Below, piece after piece: positions 42,930 to 55,638 of a DNA stretch of 64,000 bases. Source of the stretch: Hyalella azteca (taxonomy: Eukaryota; Arthropoda; Malacostraca; Amphipoda; Hyalellidae); the NCBI RefSeq assembly GCF_000764305.2, contig NW_025934624.1, forward strand, positions 1 to 64,000. Reading direction: 5' to 3'. The position numbers and the translations under genes are program-made. The notes beneath the pieces are model-generated. The model was given only the letters and a program-made list of their open reading frames with translations, was not told the origin of the DNA and searched no databases. The stretch's first letter is position 1. Each line of letters opens with the position of its first letter.

Positions 42930-45370
42930 GACATGCCGATATATCGACCAGGAAGAGAGTGAGAGAGGAAGAGTGGGAACACGGAAGAAAGATCAGGAAG
43001 AATGGGGAAAAGAAATAAGAGCGAGTCATTCGAGTGGGTGGTAGAGAAGGAAGAGAAGGGAAAGGTGGAGACTGGAAGATAAAATATAAGGGATGAACAC
43101 ATTTTGTGCGGTGATCACTTACTTCCCTAGTTTCGGTGATCACTTACTTGGTCGATACTAATGAGGCTATAAGCGACTAATTTCATTTCATTAATTATGC
43201 CAGCATTATGAACTGCATTTTTGCATACGCTACAAGTTTACTGCAACTTTCCTTTAAACCCCAATATCCCCTAATAAAAATATGCACTTCAATTAAATTA
43301 TAGTAAAAATATTTCTCTTATAAATTGCTGAAAATATTACTATTTAATTGCCAATTAATAGATAACTTGTAAATCTTTTTCAGCACTGCACTTACAGGAA
43401 TTAGTGGATATTGAACAAGCAATGAACTTGCATTGATTCTCACCACGAATGTCGTTAAATGACTCGGGTTAATTATTATTATTTTTATAAATTATTAGAG
43501 ACTCACTTAATCTCTTTAATTGTTACTAGTGGGTCAAATTTAACCTAATGAAGTCTTTGAAACTTGAAAACTTGGAAACTTTGAAAACTGGCCTGGCTAT
43601 ATAGAGGCAATTTTTTACAATTGTACGACTCGATTTTTTCTTTTATGTGACCCATTTAATCCTGATATTCCAACCTTGATGCAATAAATTACTACCTACC
43701 GAATGCACATGTTTGTGTCGACGTTTGTTCACTTTATTTTTATTTTTTTTTTGTGTCACCATCTTCTCAATAATTTCTCATATTATAGAAGTGCTTTTTC
43801 ATAAAAATTAAGCATATTTTCGTGAAATTAAAATGGTATGCAGGATAACTAGTTACTTTTGTTAGCATGTTACTAAAATTCGTCCAATGTCAACCGTTCA
43901 TGGGATTTTCAGAAAACTCAACAGCTTCACACTCGAGATTTACTCAGAGAAATTCATCAGATACAGTATCTTCCACGATAATAAATAAGGCCTCATAGGG
44001 AATTCATTTTATTCAATTAAAGCTTAAACCGACGAGTTACCGATGTTTCAAAATTGACACAAGGCCTTCATATTTGGTTTGTTTGTGTCAATCTGTTTTA
44101 ATTCACCGATACTTTGAATTTACAAGGGTTTGTCACGTAGGTATTTATTGGTTCCCACATATACACCTTGTAGAGGATAGAAATCGTTTGTTATTTTTAT
44201 TGTAATGCGATGCGGTAATATTTGTTCCAAAATGGTATATTATTCTAAATTTTGTTTGTGATTTTAGTTCAGAGTTCTCCGGAATAAATGTGCGAAATGC
44301 TATATAAGGTTCGATGATTATTGCTGCGTGGAAAGCCGGAGCGACGGTGCATGGGTGCTACGTTGGGATGTGTATTGATGTGTATATATATATGTGAATA
44401 GATTTGATGTAAACAAATTGCGTGGATATTTAGGTTATATATTTAGGAATACGTTTAATTTTTAGCTTACCATTATTTATCTACTCAATTTGTATCTTTT
44501 AGAAAAGCCTCAAATCAATAGACTCTAACCAAGACTCAAATCAAAAGTTAGTCTCAAAAGCGAAGCAACCAAATAAAAACAGTGAAGTGTCAAAGTGTTA
44601 ACATAATTCTTTATTGATCATTTTATGTGTTCGTATAATAGGGTGGAGAATTAAAGTGCTTTAAACATGATTCATCAGTGACTTAATTAAACCTATGCTA
44701 CTGCACGAGATGATTGTTTAATAACCAACTTGTACGGAAATGCCGCAACGAATGCTCATAAATATGTATGTAATTTTTCGTACAACTAAATGAAACATTT
44801 CGGCTTACCAAACAGCATTACCGCAGAACAAGCGGATAAATTTACAGGTGTTTGCCATATATTCATTCGATACTGCGAGGTGAATTGTGAGGGTAAAGTA
44901 ATTGAGGTTGAGGCGCTCGCAAATTCAATATACCGATATGAAGTCGAATATAAAGAATAAATTTGTATTTGAATATAAATAATAAATAAATAAATGTAAA
45001 GACTGTTGCCAAGGATTCATTCGATGCTGCGAGGTGAATGCCTTGTTATAAGGTGGAGGTCAATACGTGATTCTTCGCCGATGTTTTTACAAGAGTTCAG
45101 CGCAAGAAAATCCCTGGGACAACTTTCAATGGCGCCTCTTGCTGGGCTGTATGAGAGGCAAATTATCTAAAGAAATTATTTTGCGTAACCTCAGGTCAAC
45201 AGCTTTCGTTCTCTGAAATTTCCACGTAATATTTTGAATATAGAATCCAATACCTCGAATACTTGCATAACCATCACTTCTGGGCAACATGACCAGGGCC
45301 AAGAACACTTTATTGAGCGCACATAAATAGTAACGCTTCTGCCCGATCTTCTCAACGTACGAGCGTTGAA
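42930..45370. other. Intergenic, nothing recognised
   Basis: A short purine-rich patch at 42950-43080, otherwise AT-rich non-coding sequence. Confidence 0.5.
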
Positions 45371-45372
45371 AT

Positions 45373-45442
45373 AACGGCATGAATAAGGGCATGAATAACG
45401 GCATGAATAAGGGCATGAATAAGGGCATGAATAACGGCATGA
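45373..45442. repeat. 12-bp GGCATGAATAAG repeat
   Basis: About six units alternating AAG and AAC. Confidence 0.9.
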
Positions 45443-46224
45443 GCTCCTTGGAGCAGCCAAAGCCGCTGCCAGGCGCAAAAGCTACGACTCGAGAGGTCTA
45501 AAATTAAATTCTTGTCCAGTTTTTAGTAGAGGAAAAAAGGCGATTTCCGTTCTTTACTTCCTATTTAACATTGAAAAGGTATGCAGAACATTTTCTTAGA
45601 TTAAATGAGTATATGAGTAAGGTCATCTGACCTCGATTGTCGAGGTCATCTGACCTCGATCGCAAGAAAAATTTTATTGCCTCTCGACGGCGTCTCGCTG
45701 ATGTCGTGTCGAGAATTTAACCTTGTGATCCATCGCAAACCGTCGAAAATAGTATAAACTTCTAATAAAATATATAAACTTCTTCTCAGCCAAAAATTTT
45801 ACACGGTTAGAAAAACGGTAAGAAATAGATTATATCATTAAACTTTTAGACATTCCATTGATCAAATGATGATTACTTTCTCCAATCCAATATTTATACC
45901 ATTTCCTTCGACCAAAAAAGGTTCTCATTGCTGGTTAAATTGGCATGGCAATGAAGTGAACGAAAGCACCAGTTTAAACATGAATACAATCAAATACAAC
46001 ATTAACTTAGAAAAAATTTAAGCAATTTTTTCTAATGTTTTTGGTGAGGTCGTTTTGATACGCAGGGCGAGAGAGACCCTCGTTATAAGATTGTGAGGTG
46101 ATAAGATTGTGGGGTGTCACTTGTGACGAATATTGCCATAAGTAAGGCTCGATTGGACGAATGTCATGAGCTTGCAAAAAAAACTGGCGGTAAATGTTTC
46201 TGCAGCAACTAAAACATCATTCAG

Positions 46225-46680
46225 CTGGAAAATCGTGCAGCTGGAACAACATGTATCTGGAACAACATGCAGCTGGAACATTATGCAGCTGGAACATAAT
46301 GCAGCTGGAACAACATGCATCTGGAACATCATGCAGCTGGAACATCCCGCAGCAGGAACAACATGCAGCTGGAACATCATGCAGCTGGAACAACATGCAG
46401 CTGGAACAACATGCAGCTGGAACGTCATTCAGCTGAAACATCATCCAGCTGGAACATCCCGCAGCTGGAACAACATGCAGCTGGAACATCCCGCAGCTGG
46501 AACATCATGCAGCTGAACATCATGCAGCTGGAACATCATGCAACTGGAACATCATGCAGCTAGAACATTATGCAGCTGGAACATCCCGCAGATGGAACAA
46601 CATGCAGCTGGAACATTATGCATCTAGAACATCATTCAGCTGAAACATCATCCAGCTGAAACATCATCCAGTTGCAACAA
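46225..46680. repeat. 16-bp GCAGCTGGAACATCAT minisatellite
   Basis: About twenty-eight units, most with a CAGCTG E-box. Long ORFs on both strands are by-products. Confidence 0.95.
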
Positions 46681-47149
46681 CATGAAACATAAAAAGCGGC
46701 ATAAGTCGGTTAAAAAGCGAGCTCGGACATGAAGGCGTTCACGTTTTTATCGGTACGACGGGAGTACCAACAACCTGCGTTTGAATGAAGTTCAGCCCCC
46801 AGCGAATAAGACCGAAGACACTGGAGTAAAAGATCGCCTTCTGCTGTACAGGAGAAATTAACGGTGGGAGGACATGAGTAGCTCGCGAGAATTTAGTATA
46901 ATTTTATGTAAACGTTTATAATTCGTTTATGTAAACGTAAATAATTCACCGGTTCTAGAAGCCACGTGTCGTATTGCAAGTCCTGTGAAAATTTTACAAG
47001 TCATTACAGATTAAAAGTATATCACGCATAGACACTGCCATGTCATGTGTAGACCATGCAAGTCATTACAGACCCTGCAAATATATAGTATAGTCCCTGC
47101 AAATTACGTGCTATAGACCCAGCAAACTCTGCGAGCCATATGTGCTGAC

Positions 47150-47236
47150 CTTGCAAGTCATGTGCAGAACCTGCAAGCCATGTGCAGAACCTGCAAGCCA
47201 TGTGCAGAACCTGCAAGCTATGTGCAGAACCTGCAA
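47150..47236. repeat. 20-bp CTGCAAGCCATGTGCAGAAC repeat
   Basis: Four units, ending at a single N (47239). Confidence 0.93.
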
Positions 47237-47239
47237 GCN

Positions 47240-47372
47240 CTACAAGCCATGTACAGACCCTACAGACCCTACAAGCCATGTACAGACCCTACAGACCCTA
47301 CAAGCCATGTACAGACCCTACAGACCCTACAAGCCATGTACAGACTCTACAGACTCTGCAAACCATGTACAG
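47240..47372. repeat. 29-bp TACAAGCCATGTACAGACCC repeat
   Basis: About four and a half units related to the array left of the N. Confidence 0.93.
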
Positions 47373-47616
47373 ACATATCAGTGTCCCGTATCTCGCTTGT
47401 CAGCACGGGGCTCAGCATAAATGCTAAGCCGTCGCGGAGGCGGTCGCACTTGACCGCTCTAAGAACCTGCCAAGATTTTATCTGGTAGCGCAGTTGCCGT
47501 TATCTCTTTACGACTCAAATATCTTGGCTCGCCAGCTAGACGAGCTAAATGAGATGGCTTATCGCGGGCCTGAGTTGCGAGTCGCGCTCCGGACGTGCGA
47601 GGCAGGGAGAAATGCC

Positions 47617-47935
47617 TCAGCTTCATGCATAAGCTTCATGCCTCAGTTTCATACCTCAGTTTCATGCATCAGCTTCGTGAATAAGCTTCATGAATAAGCT
47701 TCATGCCTCATTTTCATACCTCAGATTCATGCCTCACTTTCATGCTTCAGTTTTATGCCTCTGTTTCATGCTTCAGTTTCGTGCTTCAGTTTCATGCCTT
47801 AGCTTCATACCTCAGTTTCAAGACTCGGCTTCATGCCACAGCTTCATACCTCAGCTTCATGCCACAGCTTCATACCTCAGCTTCATGCCTAAGCTTCATG
47901 CTGCAGCCTCATGCCCAGTTTCCTGCCTCAGCACA
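47617..47935. repeat. 12-bp CTTCATGCCTCA minisatellite
   Basis: About twenty-six diverged units. Confidence 0.93.
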
Positions 47936-48237
47936 ACTAATTTATTGATCAAAAATCTTTACGATGATCGAGAAAAATGTGATGCAACCCTAGTAATCAT
48001 CCGTTTACAATTTACAAGACTACGCTTCATGTATGAAAGCTCCAATCAGAAAAATGTATAGGTTACATTACAAATAGTGGTACACTTTATTACATACAGC
48101 AAGAGCAGACAGAGGACGTAGCACTAATATGTACGCCTATGTTCATCTTCAGGATGACCTACAGAAGAGCAAAAATTGCATCGATATTTGGACAACGACA
48201 TTCTCATTTCTCTGATTATGGAAGCATGCATCATTGA

Positions 48238-48380
48238 GATCAGGAGCCGTGCAGCAGTGAGGTCAGGAGCCGTGCAGCAGTGAGGTCAGGAGCCGTGCAG
48301 CAGTGAGGTCAGGAGCCGTGCAGCAGTTAGAAGTCAGGAGCCGTGCAGCAGTGAGGTCAGGAGCCGTGCAGCAGTGAGAA
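48238..48380. repeat. 23-bp GTCAGGAGCCGTGCAGCAGT repeat
   Basis: Six units, ending at a GCAGCAG that could serve as a splice acceptor for the candidate coding stretch that follows. Confidence 0.93.
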
Positions 48381-48650
48381 GCAAACAGCAAAGAGACGCA
48401 AAGAGAGCAGCATTGCTTCGAGGAGGCGCGAGAGGCGAAAGGAGAGCTGGTCGAGTTGAGCGTTCGAGAGGAGAACGAGAGCAAGAGAAGAGATCAGCGA
48501 ATTAAAGAGATGTGGGAACAAGAGAGTGAGAGAAGATTAAAAGTCAGTGAGCCGATAAAGCAGAAGGCAACAGTGAAATCGATAATCTACAGAATTCGTA
48601 AAAACCTGCCATATTTAAAAGAAATTGAGCGAGCGACAATAACTGATACG
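48381..48650 (+). CDS. Candidate charged coding exon, unrecognised
   Basis: An open frame from about 48377 reads ANSKETQREQHCFEEAREAK, then GELVELSVREENESKRRDQR and IKEMWEQESERRLKVSEPIK. It is strongly charged and probably helical or coiled-coil. It starts at an AG that ends a 23-bp array. No homologue is recognised, and low-complexity chance is possible. Confidence 0.3.
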
Positions 48651-49129
48651 GGGAGGAGAGCTTGGGGCAAGAGGGAGGTCAGTTCCGGTGGCAGGGGAGT
48701 TGTTGGGGATGCGAGAGACAAGTTCCGGTGGGGGAATGGGGGGATCCTTAGGGATGGAGGAGGCAAGTTCCGCTGGTCGAGTCCTCGATGATAGAGGAAG
48801 CAAGATCAGGTGGTGTAGAAGTCCTTTGGGATGCGTAGGGTTGTTGCTTGAGGTAGAGCAATAGTGAGGAATGAAGACGGGAAATTTCGGGGGTTAAGAC
48901 TTTCATAATTAGATATTATCAGAAGCCGTGAAGAATGAGGAATACCCTAAGGAGTTCTGTAGGTTGAGAAATAAAGGATACAAGTTCTGTATGTCGAGTA
49001 GGCCTTTGGGATGCGGAAGGTAGGTGCCTGTTGTAGTGGAGTCGAGGAGTATAGTTCAAGTGACTCGATAGTACCAGAGTTTTGGAGGCTTCTTCAGATA
49101 ATAATCGAAGTATTTGAGAAATTTTCAAA

Positions 49130-49273
49130 AAATATAACTCGGTACTTACTGCAGTGAGTGACAGAAAGCGCATTTTCTCGTCGACGAAAACTTGAGGTCA
49201 CGGACGGACAGACAGACGGACATGGCGAACACAATAGTGCAATTTTTCCAAAAATGAGAAAATGCGCTAAAAA
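49130..49273 (-). mobile_element. MITE-like repeat, copy 4
   Basis: It carries ACTGCAGTGAGTGACAG, GCGCATTTTCTCGTCGACGA, GGACGGACAGAC and AAAATGCGC, in the order seen in the other minus-orientation copies. Confidence 0.8.
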
Positions 49274-49794
49274 TCTGCGTGCAACGGATTTTCAGGAACA
49301 GCTTCCAATGATAAAACTGAAACGATACCCCAGAATACGTAGTTTGGTAGTTTACGTAGTTTCGACGTAGTTTCGTAGTTTACGCAGTCGTAGTTTCGAC
49401 ACAAGAACATTCTGAAGACTCACTTACTCGGGTAATAGAGATCATCGTAAGAATAGCACGTAACTCAGGGGACATTTTACTCAGGTTATTCTGGTTAAGT
49501 ACGTAGTTCTATATTCCCGCAAACAGAGACCTTCAACGCTGAGAAAAACATGTCCTAGAATGCGCCTTAAGAATAAAGCTTTCGTATGCAGCCTAGCAAC
49601 AATAAGAATAAAGCTCTCGTATGCAGCCTAGCAACAAAAGTGGAAGCTCGTGTCGCCGAGAGGAAGTGCACGAAGACAATCCTTGCAATCCTTTGCGACA
49701 GAGCCACCTGATCAAAAGATCGGTAACATCACGCAAAACATCGACTCTCAACTCCCGACACTTCCGTGGCTCGCTTGGAAATTTTCACTTCTAA

Positions 49795-49935
49795 CAGCCG
49801 GTGTGCTAGAGGTCAGAGGATAACAGCCGGTATACTAGAGGTCAGAAGATAACAGCCTGTGTGCTAGAGGTTAGAAGAAAACAGCCGGTATACTAGAGGT
49901 CAGAAGATAACAGCCGGTGTGCTAGAAGTCAGAAT
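49795..49935. repeat. 29-bp ATAACAGCCGGTGTGCTAGA repeat
   Basis: Five units. Confidence 0.92.
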
Positions 49936-52900
49936 GCATGATGCCATTATAAGCAGATCATAATCTAGACTCAAAGGTACTACTCGATCTGCGAACTTTG
50001 CTGTGGGACTTAATACATTCTCGTATTTTCGTGACAGAAAATATCGGATGAAACCACAGCGAACTAAACATTATCATGAAGAAGCTATTCCACATCTCTC
50101 GTGTATCTTGACTGGATTTTTCTACATTCAAACAGCAAAACACTGAACAAAATCTTGAGCGAGTGAAAACACATTTCTCACACGCGAATTAGCAGAAATA
50201 TTGCATGCACGTGACATAAAAACATCAGTTGAAACGCACTAAACATAATCTTGAAGAAGCTATTCCACATTTCCCCTGTGGATTCACTGGGTTCTTTTAC
50301 ATTCAAACAGCAAGGCACCGAAGTAAATTTTGAGAAAGTGATAACGCATTTCTCACGAAAATGTATGCTAGTGACAAAAAAATTCGGATCGAATTTCATG
50401 GCGCTGGAAATAATTTTAAGGCAGCGATGCGCGCAACATTTTTCAGGTGGATGCACTGGATTCGTTTACATCATTGACAGAAAAAGCATTAAAATGAACT
50501 CCAAGGTACTGATCCTTACTTGACGCAGCGTTAATATTTGAAGAATCTATGTATTCTATAGATCCTTCTTAACCGATACAATTCAGGAAGGATTAAAATT
50601 ATTGTCGTACGGGATTCGTGTACTTTTTTAACGGGAAAATCGGGAGGGACTTCAGAGTACTAACTCGATCATAACACAATGTTAGCCGTGGTTTAAAAAA
50701 CGTTCCACTAAGCGCCGTTGACCGGGAGCTGAATAACAACTCTCAGTATTATCAAAACTATATAGTTATGGTTATTGAAATATTCAACGAAATTTAAATG
50801 ATTACTAGAACACCGAACCAACCTGTAACAGAAGCCTTAGCTAATTTCTACCATGTTCCGACGATGCTATACGGCAAAACTGAAGGTTCATATTCTTTCA
50901 TAATTAAATATGTATTTTCGGGCATTTTATTTCCGGGTATTCTTATTCGCCGTTGAATAGGGCAGTTGTTCGCAATTCCTCCCTGCAAAGTAAGTTGAAT
51001 ATAGGCATGCAAGTGATGAATGAGCTCCCTCTACCAGATTCAGTTCGTTTGATGAATTCAACCATTGTCACAGGTTGTGAACTCGCATGCACAAAATCAG
51101 AGCTTCTGCATTTGCACTTGCCAGGAATGCCATCGTCTGGTGTGAGGAGAAGTGTTCACGAGACGACCTGTAGTGAAGCACACGATGCCTGTATTTCAGG
51201 CTTCATTTTAGAAGAAGATAAAAGTTTCATCTGCATTTAGGCTTGATGTGAATGCTCTCCATGCAGGCTCAGCGTAAACCCTACTGTTTAGCGGCCTACA
51301 CCAACATCGCATGAGAGATTGATAGTAAACGACCTCTGACTCATAACAATCATATGCCTGTAACTCGTCGACACACTCGTATCGTCAAAACTTGTCTATC
51401 AAGCTGCGTGAAGCGTGACACAAAGCATGCGTTTACTTGGTTTACCTTAGTAAAAAAGTTATGTTTTCTAACCTCTAAGCACGCAAAGATTGTATATGAG
51501 CGTTTATTTTTGCGCAACACAATCTATAGCGTTGGATCACCTGCAACATCCGCTCGAGTGCTGTCAAACATTAAATGAAAAATTGTATTGAAATTGAATT
51601 GAAAATTGTATCGAAATTAAATTAAAAATTGTATTGAAATTAAAAATTGTATTGATTCCTCAGATTTTATTGGCTAAAGAAATATCAACTTGAATTCGTT
51701 CATCAGTTAAGCGGAATATCTAATATAAAGAGAATTACAGATGAATACAAGTCTATTAATCTTGTTTTCCGATTATTAGATAGGCAACAAGATGAAAATG
51801 AGTCAAATCAAGGAGAAAAACAAACGTCGGCGCATCAAACCGACTAAATTCTACACTAAAACACACACGCAACTTGACGCAGTTTGACGCAACGAACAGC
51901 TGTGTCCAATTCTTAGCCCTAGTTTGTAGTTTCACATTATTCCTAAACAAATTGGTACAATTTCCTAAAACACTGGAATAAGTGCCTTGATTATCGTAAT
52001 TTCAATTAGAATTCAGCCGCATTTAACACAAATTAAAGGCACGCTCAGTCTCTCAGGTTCGAGGGTAGCAGCGTCAGGGGAAATGATCTTTGCTATGCTG
52101 ATTGAACGATTATTCACGTCAATTATGACATTAGGGTCAAATAAACACAAATAAATGATGCCGGACATATGATATTTCAAGGAAGATTCAGCTGAACAAC
52201 GCCATCAAATATTACTGATAATCCTAATTTGAGGCATAGTAATGAAAACTATACTAAACCAACATAGCAACTATGTAAACGGGACCTAGCCCACCTTCTT
52301 CGAACTGTCGTATGTAATAGAAGGGTCTTCGGTGATTTTTCAAAGGATTTAAACTTTTATATAATGATAGGTTCTCAATTCTAACAATCGGAAAAATCCA
52401 AATTTTCACATCCAATCTCAGGCGAAATAATTTCCAAACTCAAGTCATACTAGCGGAAACGAGAATTTTAATAACATGTTCTCGAAAATTTGACATCTGA
52501 TCAGATCTTAGACCCAATCATTTCGTCTGCTAGAATGTGCGTAACAATAGCGATAACTGTGCGGTAATCCAGCCTAACTCGAGGGATGAGCGTCAATTAA
52601 TGTAAACTGTATGTTACACTGAATAATGAACTGGGTTGTACTGGGTACACGTAAGCACTGGGAGCTGCCCACCTACGTATACCCATCCGGGCTGGATTTT
52701 TTATTATAAAAAAACGGGTTTTCTCATGTTCATCCGCTCCTCACTTATGTAATTTACAATGTCCTGTGACACATGACATGTTTTCATGCACTGTCACTAG
52801 GTACCCAACTTATTTCCCAACTTGGAATGAATAAGTATAAAAGTTTAAAATATTCGTTCAATTGATGTTGGACTTGCTGAGAAAGGCCATATATATATAA

Positions 52901-53540
52901 TCTCATCATTAGCTTGCAGAATTCATTTGTGACGAATTTCTTGCCTTTTGCACGTTTTTGCGAAAGTTTCTCACTGTTTTGAAACATTAAGTGAATTTAC
53001 AAAATTTTTGTACGTGTTTTTGGTATTTTTCTCTAGTCTCAGAGGGATAATGACAATAATGGAGCAAAATAAATACGTGTTAAATGTTCTTTATCCATTA
53101 AAATATTTTTTTCTTCTTTTGCGTCTGGAGTGAGGCCAAGTCATCTGTATATTTTGAATAACTTAAAAATGCAACAAGATGAAGATGAGTGATGCATTGG
53201 TCGAATCTCTATTTTCCCATGTATTTGTATGATTTTAGTACAGGAGAATTCCCAAAATCAATCCAAACACAAAAAACTTCACTGATTAAAGAGCAGTCTT
53301 CTCTTTGACTTACATTCAGAGCTGCGAAAATTTTTTATTGCAGACCCTGTAGATGCATGGACACAACGTGAATGACCGTATGCTTGATTCTAGACACTGT
53401 GTTTATTTTAATCCGAACGCCTGTTTTTCGCTACATTTTTAATAAACCTGCGCTAATTTTTTTTAATAGGTATATCTTTATAGTAATTGGACTATTCCTT
53501 GCGGACGAATTTGGTAGTTGCGGCTTCAGTGGGTGTAACT
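49936..53540. other. Intergenic, nothing firmly recognised
   Basis: Two diverged similar blocks at 50020-50180 and 50220-50340 (GAAGAAGCTATTCCACAT, ACATTCAAACAGCAA) form an imperfect ~195-bp direct repeat. The ORF at 50953-51240 has no recognised homologue. Confidence 0.45.
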
Positions 53541-53543
53541 GAT

Positions 53544-53813
53544 TTAAAAACTGAAACAATCAACTTCGCCTTTTTTGCCAGTTTTGTTACTATATAAGAC
53601 CCTAAGATTATTTAACAAAGTTCGATTGGCCGCGTAATTAAAAAAATTCAGCAATGGCAGTGCCACAAGGCCGACCGCTCCTGCTTCTGAAAGAGGTGAT
53701 ATTTGCTGTACTTTCGCAGCCACGGTATATAAAATTTGAATGATTTTACCCAGCAATGCTTTGTATAGTGAAGCATCTGCTCGTTGAGTGTGAAGGTCCA
53801 ATAATAAGTTCAA
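53544..53813 (-). CDS. Possible hypothetical exon
   Basis: The ORF is rich in leucine and alanine (ASLYKALLGKIIQILYTVAA). It weakly resembles the C-terminal part of the ORF at 55.7 kb (ASFQPLFNRIVNLIDVETLL), so the two may belong to one gene or to paralogues. No convincing splice signals. Confidence 0.2.
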   Translation of the reverse strand: MNLLLDLHTQRADASLYKALLGKIIQILYTVAAKVQQISPLSEAGAVGLVALPLLNFFNYAANRTLLNNLRVLYSNKTGKKGEVDCFSF

Positions 53814-54453
53814 ACTGATCTATTGCTCTGTGATTATCCATTAGCCTAGCTCACTTTGAAAAAACGGAGATACGGAATTTTTCCGTATTACACAGAGAAA
53901 TGTGAGAATACTTTATGCGTCAAAAGAAATTGTTTGAAATACTTGGGTTTTGCGTAGAATGATTGTTGAAAACAGAAATTAAGATGAAGGAAACACGACT
54001 CGCAATCCAGCATTTAAATATCACACGTGATTTTGTTAAAAAAGAAAGGAACGTGTGAAGTTAATTGGTATCCTAAACATTTGATATTAATTACTCTGTT
54101 ATCTGTCTGTTGTATAATATAAATCCAAGACCTCTACAATGTTAAAACAGAAGCTCATCCAGCGAACACCCAAAATATATTTACAGAAAATGCCTGGCGT
54201 ACTTGTAATGGAAGATGATTTTAAAACAAAATTTTCGGGAGCTGAAATTTTTTGAGAATTTAGAACAGAAGTGCTGTAGAAAAATATTAATAGTCCACCC
54301 TAAAAATAAAAATTCAGTATGAAAATTACTAAATAACAATACAAAGCAAAATGGTATACTCAATAATGAGCTCAACTTTGACGACAGATATATAAATACT
54401 GTTAATAATTTTGTACTACCAATTAAAATTTTCAACAAAGGTAGCGCATTTAC

Positions 54454-54612
54454 CTTAGGGCACACGGCAGTAGAAATGCGCGTGTAGCCACCATCGCTGC
54501 ACGCGCTGCAAATCTTCACATTCTCGTCTTCATCGCTGCTGTTGTCAGCATCCTTCGGGCATTGGGACAGTGACTCAAGGCTGATGTCGGTCACTCGACG
54601 CTTGTCGGCTGA
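54454..54612 (-). CDS. Cysteine-containing exon of an unrecognised gene
   Basis: The exon has 53 codons with both ends in phase 0, between a GGTGTAG acceptor and CCTAAG followed by GTAAATG. It encodes SADKRRVTDISLESLSQCPK, then DADNSSDEDENVKICSACSD and GGYTRISTAVCPK. An acidic serine stretch is flanked by CP and CSAC cysteines. I do not recognise the family. Its first 20 bases are part of the tandem array that extends upstream. Confidence 0.55.
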
Positions 54613-54850
54613 CTACACCTGTCAATCAACGCTTGTCGGTTGTTGCCAGCAGTCACTCGACGCTAGTCGGCTGTTGCCAGCAGTCACTCGACGCTAGTCG
54701 GCAGACTACACCTGTCAATCAACGCTTGTCGGTTGTTGCCAGCAGTCACTCGACGCTAGTCTGCTGTCAAAAACCTGTCAATCAACGCTTGTCGGTTGTT
54801 GCCAGCAGTCACTCGACGCTAGTCTGCTGTCAAAAACCTGTCAATCAAGG
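54585..54850 (-). repeat. Minisatellite seeded at the acceptor of the 54.5-kb exon
   Basis: Plus-strand units of CAGTCACTCGACGCTAGTCG and CCTGTCAATCAACGCTTGTC are mixed in a ~32/75-bp higher-order pattern. The unit TCACTCGACGCTTGTCGGCT is the exon start itself on the other strand. Confidence 0.85.
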
Positions 54851-55638
54851 CTTGTTCACAGCCTTCAACGGTCACGTAAAGCTCGCTTGCCTTTTTCACT
54901 TATCGCTTAAGGCTTGTTTCCTGCCTTCACATTCCACTTAACACTCGCTTGCGCCTTCACCTGTCACTCAAGGCTCGCTTACCGCCTTCAATTGCCACCT
55001 AAACCTTGTTTGCTACCTTCAATTTGGGCGTGTCACAAACACATTCACTGCTCAAGTATTTTCCTTTCACTCGCTTAACGCGTTTACTGCGTGTTTTGAT
55101 AACCCAGGGTCCCCTAGCGTTTGGCAATGCTACTGTATTTTATCGTACAGGTAGCATGTATCTTAGCCTCAGTCTCAGAGAACTTAAAGATGCATTATGG
55201 ATGGACGTACTAAATATTGGCCACTCTTCCCTTAGTTTATTTATCTAACTCCTGAGCTCACTCCTTGCATACGTAATATGCATGCAAAATTACGTATTTC
55301 ATGTGGGTGATTCTACGAAATATCTAAGTTGAAAGTACCATGTAATCTGGAGGTGATCCAGGTCCAGGTTAATAAATTTCCGTTGCGTATAAAAATTGAA
55401 CCCAGTCAGTTTTGCTAATACCGCTACCTGCGTGCTACGTAAAATGCATTCAAAGTAAATGCAGCCACGAATCTCGATGTATAAAATGTAAAATTGCGCT
55501 ATTTACTTGACAAGTAAGCGTAATGGAAAATGAGCGATGGTATGGTAAAGCAACCGTACCAATAAAGGGATTTCAATGCGATACTTGCAACTAAACTTTT
55601 ACTAATGAAGTACATAAGAGCAACAATAAGAATCGAGA

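Noticed and set aside
45126..45478. Minus-strand ORFs next to the 12-bp array (RSYVEKIGQKRYY)
   Set aside because: Part lies outside the repeat, but there is no recognised homology or splice support; not enough to call an exon.
46117..46563. Multiple ~80-116-residue ORFs
   Set aside because: Repeat translations of the 16-bp CAGCTG unit on both strands.
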